NCBI RefSeq assembly: GCF_000756615.1 | Contig: NZ_CP009288.1 | Coordinates: 4,402,001-4,466,000 of the forward strand | Reading direction: 5' to 3' | Source: Paenibacillus durus | GTDB lineage: Bacteria; Bacillota; Bacilli; Paenibacillales; Paenibacillaceae | DNA length: 64,000 nt | Part shown: positions 1 to 8,404 of the stretch, one piece after another | Numbering within the stretch: the first letter of the stretch is position 1 | How the letters are laid out: the number at the start of each line of letters is the position of its first letter | The notes under the pieces: model-generated | Database searches by the model: none | Told to the model about the DNA's origin: nothing | Seen by the model: only the letters and a program-made list of their open reading frames with translations | Made by a program: the position numbers and the translations under genes

Positions 1-713
1 TTGCGGGCGCTGATTCCCCATACAGGATCGTTGCCGAGATAGAGCGGCTCCAGACGGCTGCCGTCGCTGCTTACCTTGAGCAGTGCCGATTTGCCGCTGC
101 CGATCTCATCCTTCAGGATAATGAATTCATGGGGATACAGCGGATAGGACAACTGCAGCTGCTTGACCGAAAGGGAGCGGTTGCTGTAATACTCGTCGAT
201 CAGCGCCGGGTGAACAGGCAGTGTCTGGTACCCGGCGTACAGTTCATTCAAGTCGCCTGTGCGGTCGGATAAATAGTCCTCCGGTGTAATGCCGAGCACA
301 TCGGCCTTGATACGGACCAGAACATCCTTGCTTACGAGCACGACGGGCCGGGGATCGACCTTCTCGCTCTCCTCTTGCAAATAATTAAGCGCCACAGCCA
401 AAATCCGATTGTCAGTGGATACCTCGCCGAACATCTCCTGCACCTTGATGAAGCTGCGGTGATTCAGTTCGACCTTCAACTTGCCCCCGTGCTCAAGCTC
501 CACGCCGCTGTGCAGATGACCACGCTCGCGAAGTCCGTCGAGCAGGCGGGACACCGTTCGGGCATTGCGTCCGATTTCATCGGCGTTCCGTTTCTTATTA
601 TCGATCTCTTCCAGCACCACAGCGGGAATGATGACTTCATTCTCTTTAAACGAAAAAATCGAATTGGGGTCGTGAAGCAGTACATTGGTATCCAGTACAA
701 AGATCTTTTTCAT
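1..713 (-). CDS. ylaK: PhoH-family ATPase with N-terminal PIN domain, YlaK (3' end outside window)
   Basis: The ATG at 711-713 follows a GGAGGGG site, and the frame stays open to base 1, so only the first ~237 residues are present. Residues 1-150 are a PIN-type nuclease fold: the start MKKIFVLDTNVLLHDP gives the first acidic residue (Asp8), and VVLEEIDNKKR gives the second acidic cluster. The linker with LPVHPALIDEYYS runs toward the PhoH ATPase core, whose Walker motifs would lie beyond the edge. Proteins of this PIN-PhoH architecture are thought to be ATP-driven RNA-processing enzymes; the substrate is not known here. It is divergent from the next gene, a YlaJ homologue, as in the ylaJ-ylaK neighbourhood of B. 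subtilis. Confidence 0.88.
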   Translation of the reverse strand, partial: MKKIFVLDTNVLLHDPNSIFSFKENEVIIPAVVLEEIDNKKRNADEIGRNARTVSRLLDGLRERGHLHSGVELEHGGKLKVELNHRSFIKVQEMFGEVSTDNRILAVALNYLQEESEKVDPRPVVLVSKDVLVRIKADVLGITPEDYLSDRTGDLNELYAGYQTLPVHPALIDEYYSNRSLSVKQLQLSYPLYPHEFIILKDEIGSGKSALLKVSSDGSRLEPLYLGNDPVWGISAR

Positions 714-818
714 GTTATCCCCTCCACAGCGCCTGGTTTGTCTTAAAGATACATAACTCTTTTCGCCGCTGGCAAAGATAAAATCAGATTTCATCTTGGA
801 CGAAAGGAGCAAGCATCT

Positions 819-1355
819 ATGAGAAAATCAATTTGTCTGTTGCTGGTCCTTCTACTGCTGCTGACAAGCTGCGGTATGGCTAAAAAAGGATCATCACCCT
901 CTCCTCAGGATAAACAATCGGCAATGCATGGCGTGAATTACGGGGACCGCGGGGTAAGACCGCTAGCCAATGATGGAACGGCTGTTGTCTCCCCAAGAGA
1001 CACCGAGCTTAAAGATCATCTGGAACAGCTGGCCAAAAGAGTGCCTGGCGTCAAAGGAGCGCACTGCGTCGTAATGGGCAACACCGCGGTTGTCGGCATC
1101 GACGTGGACGGGTCGCTCAGCCGCTCCAGAGTGGGAACAGTGAAATACTCGGTCGCCGAGGCTTTTCGCAAAGACCACAGAGGCATTAACGCGCTCGTGA
1201 CCGCGGATATCGACTTGGCTTCACGAATTGCCGAGCTGAGCCGCCACTTCCGCCAAGGCCGCCCTATCTCCGGCTTTGCCGCCGAGATGGCCGATATCAT
1301 CGGCCGGATCATTCCTCAGGCTCCCGAAGATACAACACCCCGAGGCCAGCATTAA
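819..1355 (+). CDS. ylaJ: YhcN/YlaJ-family sporulation lipoprotein
   Basis: The protein has 178 residues with a lipoprotein signal peptide: MRKS, a leucine-rich core, then the lipobox LTSC with the lipidated cysteine near residue 18. The mature part contains HLEQLAKRVPGVKGAHCVVMGNTA, here split as an alpha-beta unit typical of the YhcN/YlaJ family, and ends with a helical segment and PRGQH. Members are found in the spore inner membrane of bacilli; the biochemical role is unknown. GGAG precedes the ATG by nine bases. It is divergent from the PhoH gene on its left and convergent with an oxidase-like gene on its right, sharing a two-way terminator with it. Confidence 0.85.
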   Translation: MRKSICLLLVLLLLLTSCGMAKKGSSPSPQDKQSAMHGVNYGDRGVRPLANDGTAVVSPRDTELKDHLEQLAKRVPGVKGAHCVVMGNTAVVGIDVDGSLSRSRVGTVKYSVAEAFRKDHRGINALVTADIDLASRIAELSRHFRQGRPISGFAAEMADIIGRIIPQAPEDTTPRGQH

Positions 1356-1403
1356 CCTTTATATCGGCAGTCCTGCCCACAGATTCAATGGTCCAAAGGT
1401 CAA

Positions 1404-1435
1404 AAAAAGCCCAGTGAACTCTCACTAGGCTTTTT
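1404..1435. terminator. bidirectional intrinsic terminator
   Basis: AAAAAGCCCAGTGA and TCACTAGGCTTTTT form a 14-bp stem with one wobble pair and a loop of ACTC or so. There are T-runs on both strands, so it can end both the ylaJ transcript and the converging gene, whose stop codon lies inside the hairpin. Confidence 0.8.
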
Positions 1436-1877
1436 GCATTGCGGCAAATACTTGTCCATCCAGCTTCTCCGCCGCACGCTGATCGTATGCCTTGGCATAT
1501 TTTGGAGCGGATTCCAACTGCGCGCCATAAAAAAGCGCATTTCGCACCGCCGAGATTTGCACATCGAAGCAGCATATCTCGAACGGAACATCCGGAAGCG
1601 GATCAATCTTAACGACGGCGCTGCCATTAATAGCATGAACCGTTTCTTCCCCAAAGACAGTCAGGGTTACCAGGGGATTATCCTTCATATTTCTGACCAG
1701 CCTCGAACGGTGATCAATCGCCAGTCTGAGCGTGGAAGAATCCAACGCATAGACCCACGAAATAACCGTAGACGTAGGGCCGCCGCTTTCCGCATCAACG
1801 GTATTAAGCAGCACAAATGTTTCGTTCTGCAGCAACTTCAGCAGGGATTCGGTAAGCTGGGCAGCGGATTCGGACAT
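1425..1877 (-). CDS. pyridoxamine 5'-phosphate oxidase-like FMN-binding protein
   Basis: This 150-residue protein looks like a single FMN split-barrel domain. It starts MSESAAQLTESLLKLLQ and continues with FVLLNTVDAESGGPTSTVIS, the usual first strand pair of general-stress PNPOx-like proteins, then LRLAIDHRSRLVRNMKDNP, the region that normally contacts the flavin phosphate. The length suits a small homodimeric flavin- or heme-handling protein; the substrate cannot be told. AAGGGGG lies nine bases before the ATG. A promoter sits upstream, so it probably is transcribed alone. B. subtilis has a comparable gene (ylaL) in the same cluster; the orthology is my inference. Confidence 0.75.
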   Translation of the reverse strand: MSESAAQLTESLLKLLQNETFVLLNTVDAESGGPTSTVISWVYALDSSTLRLAIDHRSRLVRNMKDNPLVTLTVFGEETVHAINGSAVVKIDPLPDVPFEICCFDVQISAVRNALFYGAQLESAPKYAKAYDQRAAEKLDGQVFAAMQKA

Positions 1878-1922
1878 GTTGACAGGCCCCCTTGTGCAGC
1901 ATGTTAGAACTTAGTTAATTAT

Positions 1923-1952
1923 ATTATAACATATGCCCAAACTTGCATTCAA
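1923..1952 (-). promoter_or_regulatory. sigma-A promoter for the FMN-barrel gene
   Basis: On the minus strand -35 TTGAAT and -10 TATAAT are separated by 18 bp. The start codon at 1877 is about 45 bases downstream. Confidence 0.6.
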
Positions 1953-1986
1953 TTTGGGAAAGTCAGAGCTTGCTCGTGCCGCGCGT

Positions 1987-3066
1987 CTACTGAGCTGCGG
2001 ATGCGGCCGGAGCCGCTCCAGCCAGCCGGTCCCTCAGACTCTGCTTCGCGGCATTAAGAGACTCTTCGTTAATATATACATAAGGGCTGCGCCAGGTGCC
2101 GGTCACCGGCTTAAATTCCACGTTATCCTTGGACATTTTCCAATACGCCGCGATCAAATTCTTGATCTGATCCTTCTCGATGTCGGTCTTCATGTTATCG
2201 TTGATCGCATCCAGCACCCCGCCGATTTTTACAGCTCCCCCCAGCGACTGCATCTGATCCATGAGCGAATGCAGCACCTCGCTTTGGCGCCGGTTGCGGT
2301 CGAGATCATCGGAGGGTTTCGTTTCCGGTTTACAGTTGGATTTGCGGTAACGGACATAATCGAGCGCGTCGTCGCCTTTTAGCTCGGCCGGACCCTTTTT
2401 CAGATTGATGTCAGTGCCGTCCACGCTGTCCGTATAACACATATCCTCGCTGATGTTGACCTTCACCCCGCCAAGCTCGTCGACCGCCTCTCGGAAGCCC
2501 TGAAAATTAATCACGGTTACGTAGTCGATCTTGACTCCCAAATATTTGCCCATCATCGTCTTCATTTCGTCCTCAGCGGAGATGCCGGAGGTCTCCTCCT
2601 TGACTTTGAAACGCGGATAAAATGCATTGATCTTCGTTCTCTTGTAGCCGTCCAGCTCCATAAACGTATCACGGGGAAGCGAAACGATGGTTGCCGATTC
2701 CGTCTGCGGATTGAGCGAGGCCACCATGATGACATCCGTCAGATACGATTTATGCTTCGGCCGGTAATCCGTACCGAGCAGCAGTACCGTCAGCGGTTTG
2801 ACCTTGGCTGAGTTTCCGGCGGCCACCGGTTTATCTACACCCGTATCCAGCACACTACTGTCCAGCTTGTAGTACAAATACAAGGAGTATCCGACCATGA
2901 CGAGTGCCGACAGCAATATGAGCATCAGCAGCATTCTTCCAAGCCTGGCCCAAAAGCCAGGTTTCTTTTTGCGGACTGCCTTTTTGGAAGACGGCTCTGC
3001 GGGCCTTCTGACACCGCTCTGCTGTCCTCTGGATCTTGGAGGCAAACTGCCATTCCTAGTATTCAT
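1987..3066 (-). CDS. LCP-family (LytR-CpsA-Psr) cell-wall polymer ligase
   Basis: The protein has 359 residues when started at the ATG at 3066 (MNTRNGSLPPRSRG), which has an AAAGGA site upstream; a longer frame would need a TTG without a ribosome site. After a basic cytoplasmic tail rich in Arg/Ser/Lys there is one transmembrane helix (LLMLILLSALVMVGYSLYLY, roughly residues 50-70). The extracellular LCP domain has TDVIMVASLNP, SLPRDTF, KINAFYP, ELGGVKV and DLDRNRRQ, which carry the conserved Arg/Asp residues that bind the polyprenyl phosphate and metal. LCP enzymes attach teichoic acids or other glycopolymers to peptidoglycan. It lies behind ylaH on the same strand. Confidence 0.9.
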   Translation of the reverse strand: MNTRNGSLPPRSRGQQSGVRRPAEPSSKKAVRKKKPGFWARLGRMLLMLILLSALVMVGYSLYLYYKLDSSVLDTGVDKPVAAGNSAKVKPLTVLLLGTDYRPKHKSYLTDVIMVASLNPQTESATIVSLPRDTFMELDGYKRTKINAFYPRFKVKEETSGISAEDEMKTMMGKYLGVKIDYVTVINFQGFREAVDELGGVKVNISEDMCYTDSVDGTDINLKKGPAELKGDDALDYVRYRKSNCKPETKPSDDLDRNRRQSEVLHSLMDQMQSLGGAVKIGGVLDAINDNMKTDIEKDQIKNLIAAYWKMSKDNVEFKPVTGTWRSPYVYINEESLNAAKQSLRDRLAGAAPAASAAQ

Positions 3067-3150
3067 AATTAAATTAAGTCCTTTTCTTTTTTGGAAATTA
3101 GTGAAATCCTTCTTACACAATAGACGTTATTAACACTTAAAGGTTGCGTT

Positions 3151-3450
3151 CTACTGCCTCTTTGCAGCTTCGGCCGCCGCCCTGCGCTTCTGCCTTGCCT
3201 CTAGAAAATAGCGAACCCGGACGAGCAGCATCAGACCGACGGCGACGAGCAGGCACTGAATGATCGGCAGCTTATCATGCTGAAAAATAAGCAGGATGCC
3301 CGAACCGAGGGCCATCAGCACATAGAGCATAACTTCCTTCAGCAGAGACAGCTTCTGATTCACCCGAAATACCCGGTTGTACACATAAGTAAGCAGAACA
3401 AAGATAATTACATAGGCAATCAAGGGGTGCGCGGCAAGCCAAATTTGCAA
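3151..3450 (-). CDS. ylaH: YlaH-like membrane protein
   Basis: This 99-residue protein has two or three hydrophobic helices (PLIAYVIIFVLLTYVYNRVF; VMLYVLMALGSGILLIF; PIIQCLLVAVGLMLLVRV) and a basic C-terminal tail (ARQKRRAAAEAAKRQ). It matches the YlaH family in size and topology and sits directly downstream of typA, as in B. subtilis. The function is unknown. It follows the typA terminator and has its own extended -10 promoter; GGAAGGAG precedes the ATG. Confidence 0.8.
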   Translation of the reverse strand: MQIWLAAHPLIAYVIIFVLLTYVYNRVFRVNQKLSLLKEVMLYVLMALGSGILLIFQHDKLPIIQCLLVAVGLMLLVRVRYFLEARQKRRAAAEAAKRQ

Positions 3451-3486
3451 GGGTTGTCACTCCTTCCGGTTATGGATGCTGTATCC

Positions 3487-3492
3487 ATTATA
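3487..3492 (-). promoter_or_regulatory. extended -10 promoter for ylaH
   Basis: The minus strand has TGGTATAATGG, a TG-extended -10 box, about 40 bases before the ylaH start and after the typA terminator. No good -35 box is seen. Confidence 0.5.
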
Positions 3493-3516
3493 CCACCGCT
3501 ATGTCCCGTAAAGGCA

Positions 3517-3551
3517 AATCAGCCGCCGGAATGAGATTCCGGCGGCTGATT
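3517..3551 (-). terminator. intrinsic terminator after typA
   Basis: A perfect 16-bp stem (AATCAGCCGCCGGAAT with its complement) with a GAG loop lies just after typA. The T-tract is better on the plus strand (TTCTTTTA) than on the minus strand (TTTGCCTTT), so termination of typA is inferred mainly from position. Confidence 0.7.
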
Positions 3552-3574
3552 CTTTTATCTGAGAGTGCCTTTGA

Positions 3575-5416
3575 TTACATATTGGCTTCGGCCATTTTAC
3601 GATGCTTCTCCGCACGCTCGCGTTCGCTCTTGTTCAGAATTTTCTTGCGCAGGCGAACGGATTTCGGCGTGATTTCACAATATTCGTCATCATTCAAGTA
3701 TTCCAGCGCTTGCTCCAGCGAGAACAGGCGAGGCGTTTTCAGCTTGACAGTATCGTCTTTTGTAGCAGAACGGACGTTGGTCAATGCTTTTTCCTTACAG
3801 ATGTTCACAACGATATCATTATCGCGCGTATGCTCGCCCACAATCATGCCTTCATAAATATCGGTACCCGGCTCCAGGAACATGATGCCGCGGTCTTCCA
3901 CGCCCATCAGGCCGTAGAACGTTGAAGTTCCGGTCTCGGTCGATACGAGAACGCCCTGATGGCGTCCGCCTACCTGACCGCCGATCAGCGGAGCGTAGCT
4001 GTCAAACGCATGGTTCATGACACCGTAGCCGCGCGTCAGCGTCAAGAAATGCGTATTGTAGCCGATCAGGCCGCGCGCCGGAATCAGGAATTCCAGACGT
4101 ACCTGGCCGTTGCCGGTATTGATCATGTTAACCATTTCGGCCTTACGGGTCCCCAGGCTCTCCATAACGGCGCCCATGCTGTCTTCCGGCACATCGATAA
4201 GCAGGCGCTCGAGCGGCTCCATCTTGGCGCCGTCGATTTCCTTGACGATAACCTCAGGCTTGGAAACCTGCAGCTCGTATCCTTCACGCCGCATGTTCTC
4301 GATCAGAATACCGAGATGCAGCTCACCGCGGCCGGATACGATAAAGGCGTCCGGACTGTCGGTTTCATCCACACGCAGGGAAACGTCGGTCTCAAGCTCT
4401 TTGAACAGACGCTCGCGCAGCTTGCGGGAGGTTACCCACTTGCCTTCCTTGCCGGCGAACGGGGAATTATTGACCAGGAAGGTCATCTGCATTGTCGGCT
4501 CGTCGATCTTCAGGACAGGCAGCGCTTCTGGGTTCGCAGGGTCGGCGATGGTCTCACCAATGTTGATGTCCTTGATCCCGGCGATTGCCACGATATCACC
4601 CGCGCCGGCTTCCTCGATCTCTACACGTTTCAGCCCTTGGAACCCGAACAGCTTCTCAATACGCGCCGACTTGTGCTTGCCATCGCGCTGAATGACTGTA
4701 ATTGCCTGGCCTTGACGGATAATACCGCGATTGACGCGGCCGATGGCGATGCGGCCCAGATACTCGTTATAGTCCATCAGGGTAACAAGGAACTGCAGCG
4801 GCTCTTCCACGCTCTCCGTCGGAGATGGGATGTGCTCGATGATCGTTTCATACAGGGCAAGCATGTTGTCGTCCTGTTTCTCCGGATCAAGGCTGGATGT
4901 TCCGTTCAGCGCGGAGGCGTATACGACCGGGAATTCAAGCTGCTCGTCGCTGGCTTCAAGCTCAATGAACAAATCCAGCACTTCGTCGATGACTTCCGCC
5001 GGACGGGCTGCCGGACGGTCAATCTTGTTGACGACCACAATCGGGGTCAGATTCTGTTCGAGCGCCTTGCGCAGCACGAATTTCGTCTGCGGCATGCAGC
5101 CCTCATACGCGTCAACGACGAGCAGAACGCCGTCAACCATCTTCATAATCCGTTCCACTTCTCCGCCGAAATCGGCGTGTCCGGGCGTATCCACAATGTT
5201 GATCAGGAAATCTTTATAGGTAATGGCTGTGTTCTTTGCCAGAATCGTTATGCCGCGTTCCCGTTCCAGATCGTTGGAATCCATGGCGCGCTCCTGTACT
5301 GTCTCGTGCTCGCGGAAAATCCCCGACTGCTGCAGTAATTGGTCGACGAGTGTCGTTTTGCCATGGTCAACGTGGGCAATAATCGCAATGTTGCGAATTT
5401 GTTCTCTTGAATGCAT
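3575..5416 (-). CDS. typA: ribosome-associated translational GTPase TypA/BipA
   Basis: The protein has 613 residues from the ATG at 5416 ([20 protein letters not shown]); a TTG ten codons upstream is less likely. All GTPase motifs are present: G1 HVDHGKTT at 15-22, switch ERGITI, G3 [15 protein letters not shown]4 NKIDRP. The family-specific C-terminal part follows, with [19 protein letters not shown] (EF-G domain V-like) and [16 protein letters not shown]. TypA is an EF-G-like factor that binds the 70S ribosome and helps 50S assembly and growth under cold or other stress. The length is normal. The gene is followed by a strong hairpin and then ylaH. Confidence 0.97.
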   Translation of the reverse strand: MHSREQIRNIAIIAHVDHGKTTLVDQLLQQSGIFREHETVQERAMDSNDLERERGITILAKNTAITYKDFLINIVDTPGHADFGGEVERIMKMVDGVLLVVDAYEGCMPQTKFVLRKALEQNLTPIVVVNKIDRPAARPAEVIDEVLDLFIELEASDEQLEFPVVYASALNGTSSLDPEKQDDNMLALYETIIEHIPSPTESVEEPLQFLVTLMDYNEYLGRIAIGRVNRGIIRQGQAITVIQRDGKHKSARIEKLFGFQGLKRVEIEEAGAGDIVAIAGIKDINIGETIADPANPEALPVLKIDEPTMQMTFLVNNSPFAGKEGKWVTSRKLRERLFKELETDVSLRVDETDSPDAFIVSGRGELHLGILIENMRREGYELQVSKPEVIVKEIDGAKMEPLERLLIDVPEDSMGAVMESLGTRKAEMVNMINTGNGQVRLEFLIPARGLIGYNTHFLTLTRGYGVMNHAFDSYAPLIGGQVGGRHQGVLVSTETGTSTFYGLMGVEDRGIMFLEPGTDIYEGMIVGEHTRDNDIVVNICKEKALTNVRSATKDDTVKLKTPRLFSLEQALEYLNDDEYCEITPKSVRLRKKILNKSERERAEKHRKMAEANM

Positions 5417-5492
5417 GATTTGTATCCAAATCCTTTCATTTATCAAATAAAATCAATTGAAATTTGCAGCAGAATTGGAAGCTTCATAAAAG

Positions 5493-5521
5493 AAGCGCCG
5501 GACGCAAAACCCGACGCTTCA
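5493..5521 (-). terminator. intrinsic terminator between the 169-aa membrane gene and typA
   Basis: On the minus strand GAAGCGTCGG and CCGGCGCTTC form a 10-bp stem followed by TTTTATG. It probably ends the upstream membrane-protein transcript; its position relative to a promoter is discussed in the findings. Confidence 0.65.
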
Positions 5522-5534
5522 ACATTATTTTTAA

Positions 5535-5564
5535 TTGTATCGTGAAAGCACTCTGAAAAGCAAG
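5535..5564 (-). promoter_or_regulatory. possible typA promoter upstream of the hairpin
   Basis: The minus strand shows -35 TTGCTT, an 18-bp spacer and -10 TACAAT. If used, the transcript would run straight into the hairpin at 5493-5521 before typA. Confidence 0.4.
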
Positions 5565-5599
5565 TATTTTCATGAAAAAACAATTTCCCAAGAAGAAGC

Positions 5600-6109
5600 C
5601 TACCAGCCCCGGTTCCACTTATTCCGCCCGCCGCTCCGTCCCGCGATCAGCCAAATTCCTGCCAGAACGAGTACAATTCCAATAATGTACATAGTGCCTG
5701 AGCCCAAGATGCTTAGGAACATCAGCGCCACACTGAGAACGCCCAGTACGATGGCGCCTGCGGTTAATCCGCCGCTCCGCGGAGATACGAAAAGCGAATA
5801 CTCGTAAAGGCCAACCGCCACGCCCAGCGGCAGTACAGGCCAGAGATAAGCCATCAGTCCCCAACCCCAAGTGTTGCACAGGCCAAACAGCAAGCCGTAT
5901 ACGGTAAGAATACCAGCGGGTATAAGCGCAGCAGGCGTAATCCGCCGGCCGAAGACGAGAACATGCAGGAATACTCCCGGGAGCAGCAGCAGGAGCGGCC
6001 ACAGTGCCCGTCCCAAAAACCCGAATACCCCCAATTTTCCCAGTAAAATAACGAGCCCGGCGCATACGACGAACAGACCCAGCTTTATATCGTTTTTGGA
6101 GGACATCAT
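5600..6109 (-). CDS. multi-pass membrane protein of unknown function
   Basis: From the ATG at 6109 (MMSSKNDIKLG), with GAAGGG nine bases before it, the protein has 169 residues; in-frame ATGs at 6118 and 6133 have poorer sites. Five or six hydrophobic helices fill the protein: LGLFVVCAGLVILLGKLGVFG, LWPLLLLLPGVFLHVLVFG, LIPAGILTVYGLLFGL, WPVLPLGVAVGLYEYSLF, AGAIVLGVLSVALMFLSIL, MYIIGIVLVLAGIWLIAG. It ends in a basic tail (RSGGRNKWNRGW). The alternation resembles LiaI/LiaF-type membrane modules, but no diagnostic motif is visible, so the role is left open. Confidence 0.7.
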   Translation of the reverse strand: MMSSKNDIKLGLFVVCAGLVILLGKLGVFGFLGRALWPLLLLLPGVFLHVLVFGRRITPAALIPAGILTVYGLLFGLCNTWGWGLMAYLWPVLPLGVAVGLYEYSLFVSPRSGGLTAGAIVLGVLSVALMFLSILGSGTMYIIGIVLVLAGIWLIAGRSGGRNKWNRGW

Positions 6110-6227
6110 ACCACCCATCCCTTCAACTCGCATCTCTTCCGATCCGCATCGGCTGTCCGACGCTTCAGGATTCTTCTTTATTTTATCCGAATCCCGCAAA
6201 AAACACCATCATTCGCCACCGCAAGCC

Positions 6228-6256
6228 AAAGAAAAAGCCCCGAAGGATGGGGCCTT
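6228..6256 (-). terminator. intrinsic terminator after the TerC gene
   Basis: On the minus strand AGGCCCC ATCCTTC GGGGC is followed by TTTTTCTTT. It lies about 120 bases after the TerC-family stop codon. Confidence 0.7.
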
Positions 6257-6375
6257 GTCTTTGAAGTCTGCACAGTAACCCTTTGCAGGACAAAGCTTCT
6301 TGAAGGGCTGGAACGTGAAGAACCTGTAAAATTCGGAGGCAAAATCAGAAGAGGCGCAGCTTATTTCTCCATTCT

Positions 6376-7035
6376 CTACCCCGCTCTTGGGGTATGCCGC
6401 TTGATGCCGCCCGCCGCCACGACGGCGACGCCCAGCGCAACCGGCAATAAAGAATGCAGAGTTGGCAGCAGGAAAGACAGCATCGCTCCCAGCTTGGCGT
6501 CCTGAAGGAGCATCTCCCCGGCGGTGTAGGCCAAAATATAGGCACCGAGATAAATAAGGATCGGAAAGCGATGCAGCCACCCGGTGATAATGCCGCTGCC
6601 CCATACAACGATCGGAATGCTGAGCGCAATCCCGATAACAATTAGAGCCAGATCGCCCTTCGCCAGTCCGGCAATGGCAAGCACATTGTCCAGGCTCATA
6701 ATAAAATCGGCAGCCAAAATGGTCCGAATCGCTTTCCACACGGTCGAGCCTTCGCTCACGCGGATATGATCTTCCTCCTCCAGCAGCAGCTTGAACGATA
6801 TCCAGAGCAGCATGAGCCCGCCGCCAGCCTGAATATAAGGGATTTTCAGCAGCAGCACCGCCGCCAGCGTCAGGATGCAGCGCAGCAGCACAGCCCCCGC
6901 CGCTCCCCACCATATGGCCTTTTTCCGGTGTCTGTCCGGCAGGTTTTTGCTTGCCATCGCGATTACTACGGCATTGTCTCCGCTGAGCACTAAATTCACC
7001 ATTAAGATTTCCCCAAGCAGCCATATCGATTCCAT
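6376..7035 (-). CDS. TerC-family membrane transporter (YjbE/YkoY-like)
   Basis: This 219-residue integral membrane protein has about seven helices. The two TerC signatures are present: LSGDNAVVIAMA near residue 18, and FIMSLDNVLAIAGLA near residue 115, each with the membrane-embedded Asp-Asn pair thought to coordinate metal. Relatives in Bacillus act in manganese efflux and in metallation of exported enzymes; the metal is not decided here. An acidic loop (EEEDHIRVSEG) lies between helices 3 and 4. AGGAA precedes the ATG. No yybP-ykoY riboswitch could be recognised in the short 87-base gap upstream. Confidence 0.88.
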   Translation of the reverse strand: MESIWLLGEILMVNLVLSGDNAVVIAMASKNLPDRHRKKAIWWGAAGAVLLRCILTLAAVLLLKIPYIQAGGGLMLLWISFKLLLEEEDHIRVSEGSTVWKAIRTILAADFIMSLDNVLAIAGLAKGDLALIVIGIALSIPIVVWGSGIITGWLHRFPILIYLGAYILAYTAGEMLLQDAKLGAMLSFLLPTLHSLLPVALGVAVVAAGGIKRHTPRAG

Positions 7036-7122
7036 CGAACATTCCTCCCGAACCGGCTATGTAACTACTTGTATGCTCGGCTAAGGCAAGCTATGCTTCC
7101 TGTCCCATTTTCATATAAAGGA

Positions 7123-8403
7123 TTAGAACCAATCTTCCTTGACCGTTAGGATTAAATCCGCTTCATCGGCAGGACGTTCGTCTCCATGCGGAGTGACTTC
7201 TACCGTAATAGCCGCCGCAGCCGCCTCGGCAAGCCGATCCGCATAATCGGGCAGCGCCGCCTCGACCTTTTCAACTACATGCAGGTTCGGATTGGTTGTC
7301 GGCGACTTCGGCAAGAACAGCGTGCAGCAGTCCTCATAAGGGAGAATGGATAAATCATAGGTGCCGATTTGCTGCGCCAGATCTACAATTTCGGCTTTGT
7401 CCATCATGACGAGCGGCCGCAGCAGCGGCAGCTCGGTCGCGCGCCCGATGACATTCATGCTGGGTAAGGTCTGGCTGGCAACTTGGCCGAGACTTTCACC
7501 AGTAACCAGCGCCAGCGCGCCCTCGCGTTCTGCCAGCGTCGTCGCGATCCTCAGCATCGCTCTACGCATCAGTGTAACCATTAGATTGTCCTGGCCGATT
7601 CCCGCAAATGAAGTCTGCACTTCCGTAAACGGGACCAGATGCAGCCGAATCTTTCCCGCATAGCGCGACAGTACTCTGGCCAAATCGACAACCTTCTGCC
7701 GGGCTTCCCGGCTTGTATAGGGATAGCTGAAGAAATGAACGCATTCCACTTCCAGCCCCCGCCGCATGGAAGACCATGCAGCCACCGGGCTGTCGATCCC
7801 GCCCGAAAGAAGCAGCATGGCCTTGCCGTTGGTGCCAAGCGGAAATCCACCAACCGCGGGAATATTCTCGCAGAAAATATAGGCCTGCTGCTCCCGAATC
7901 TCCACCCTCAGCTCAAACTCCGGCGTTCTGACGTCGACAGAAAGCGCCTGAAAGGCCTTAAGCAGCGGTGCAGATACCAGACGGTTCATCTCCTGCGAGC
8001 CATGCGGGAAATCCTTCCATACCCGCCGGGCATTTACTTTGAAGGTTGTCCCCGGTTCGGGATTAACCATTTCGATAAACCGAAGGCTTGCATCTATAAT
8101 CTCCTCGAGTACTGGCCTAACCGCTTTTACCGGACTGATGGATGAAATGCCGAACACTTTGACTAGGGCTTCCAGCAGCTCCTGCGCCGGTTCACCGTTT
8201 AACTCGACATATATCCGTCCATATTCCTTAAGAAGCCTCGCCTTGGGATAAGGCTTGACTATTTCCCTTACATGCCGCAGCATCGTCTTCTCGAAACGGG
8301 TGCGGTTCTTGCCCTTAAGCGTAAACTCTCCGAAACGCAGCAGCAGCATGTCGGCGTATTCTATGCTTTTTCCCGCCAAATGAGCGGGTTCTGTCGGTTT
8401 CAT
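7123..8403 (-). CDS. thiI: tRNA 4-thiouridine synthase / thiamine sulfur-transfer protein ThiI
   Basis: The protein has 426 residues from the ATG at 8403, which follows the stop of the upstream gene by one base (TAACATG) and has AAGGAGG upstream. It has an N-terminal ferredoxin-like/THUMP part (YADMLLLRFGEFTLKGKNR, then the THUMP core to about residue 175) and a PP-loop ATPase with SGGIDS at 200-205. It adenylates U8 of tRNA and receives sulfur from a desulfurase; it also serves thiazole synthesis. There is no C-terminal rhodanese domain, as in other Bacillales, which pair ThiI with a dedicated desulfurase, here the adjacent upstream gene. The C-terminal ~25 residues (TPHGDERPADEADL...) look like a short lineage-specific extension. 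Confidence 0.95.
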   Translation of the reverse strand: MKPTEPAHLAGKSIEYADMLLLRFGEFTLKGKNRTRFEKTMLRHVREIVKPYPKARLLKEYGRIYVELNGEPAQELLEALVKVFGISSISPVKAVRPVLEEIIDASLRFIEMVNPEPGTTFKVNARRVWKDFPHGSQEMNRLVSAPLLKAFQALSVDVRTPEFELRVEIREQQAYIFCENIPAVGGFPLGTNGKAMLLLSGGIDSPVAAWSSMRRGLEVECVHFFSYPYTSREARQKVVDLARVLSRYAGKIRLHLVPFTEVQTSFAGIGQDNLMVTLMRRAMLRIATTLAEREGALALVTGESLGQVASQTLPSMNVIGRATELPLLRPLVMMDKAEIVDLAQQIGTYDLSILPYEDCCTLFLPKSPTTNPNLHVVEKVEAALPDYADRLAEAAAAAITVEVTPHGDERPADEADLILTVKEDWF

Positions 8404-8404
8404 G

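Noticed and set aside
3959..5338. 459-codon plus-strand frame opposite typA
   Set aside because: It is the antisense of the typA coding region with normal TypA motifs on the other strand; no ribosome site and no family pattern.
7036..7122. Mn-sensing yybP-ykoY riboswitch before the TerC gene
   Set aside because: The gap is only 87 bases and lacks the conserved GGGGAGUA and paired core.
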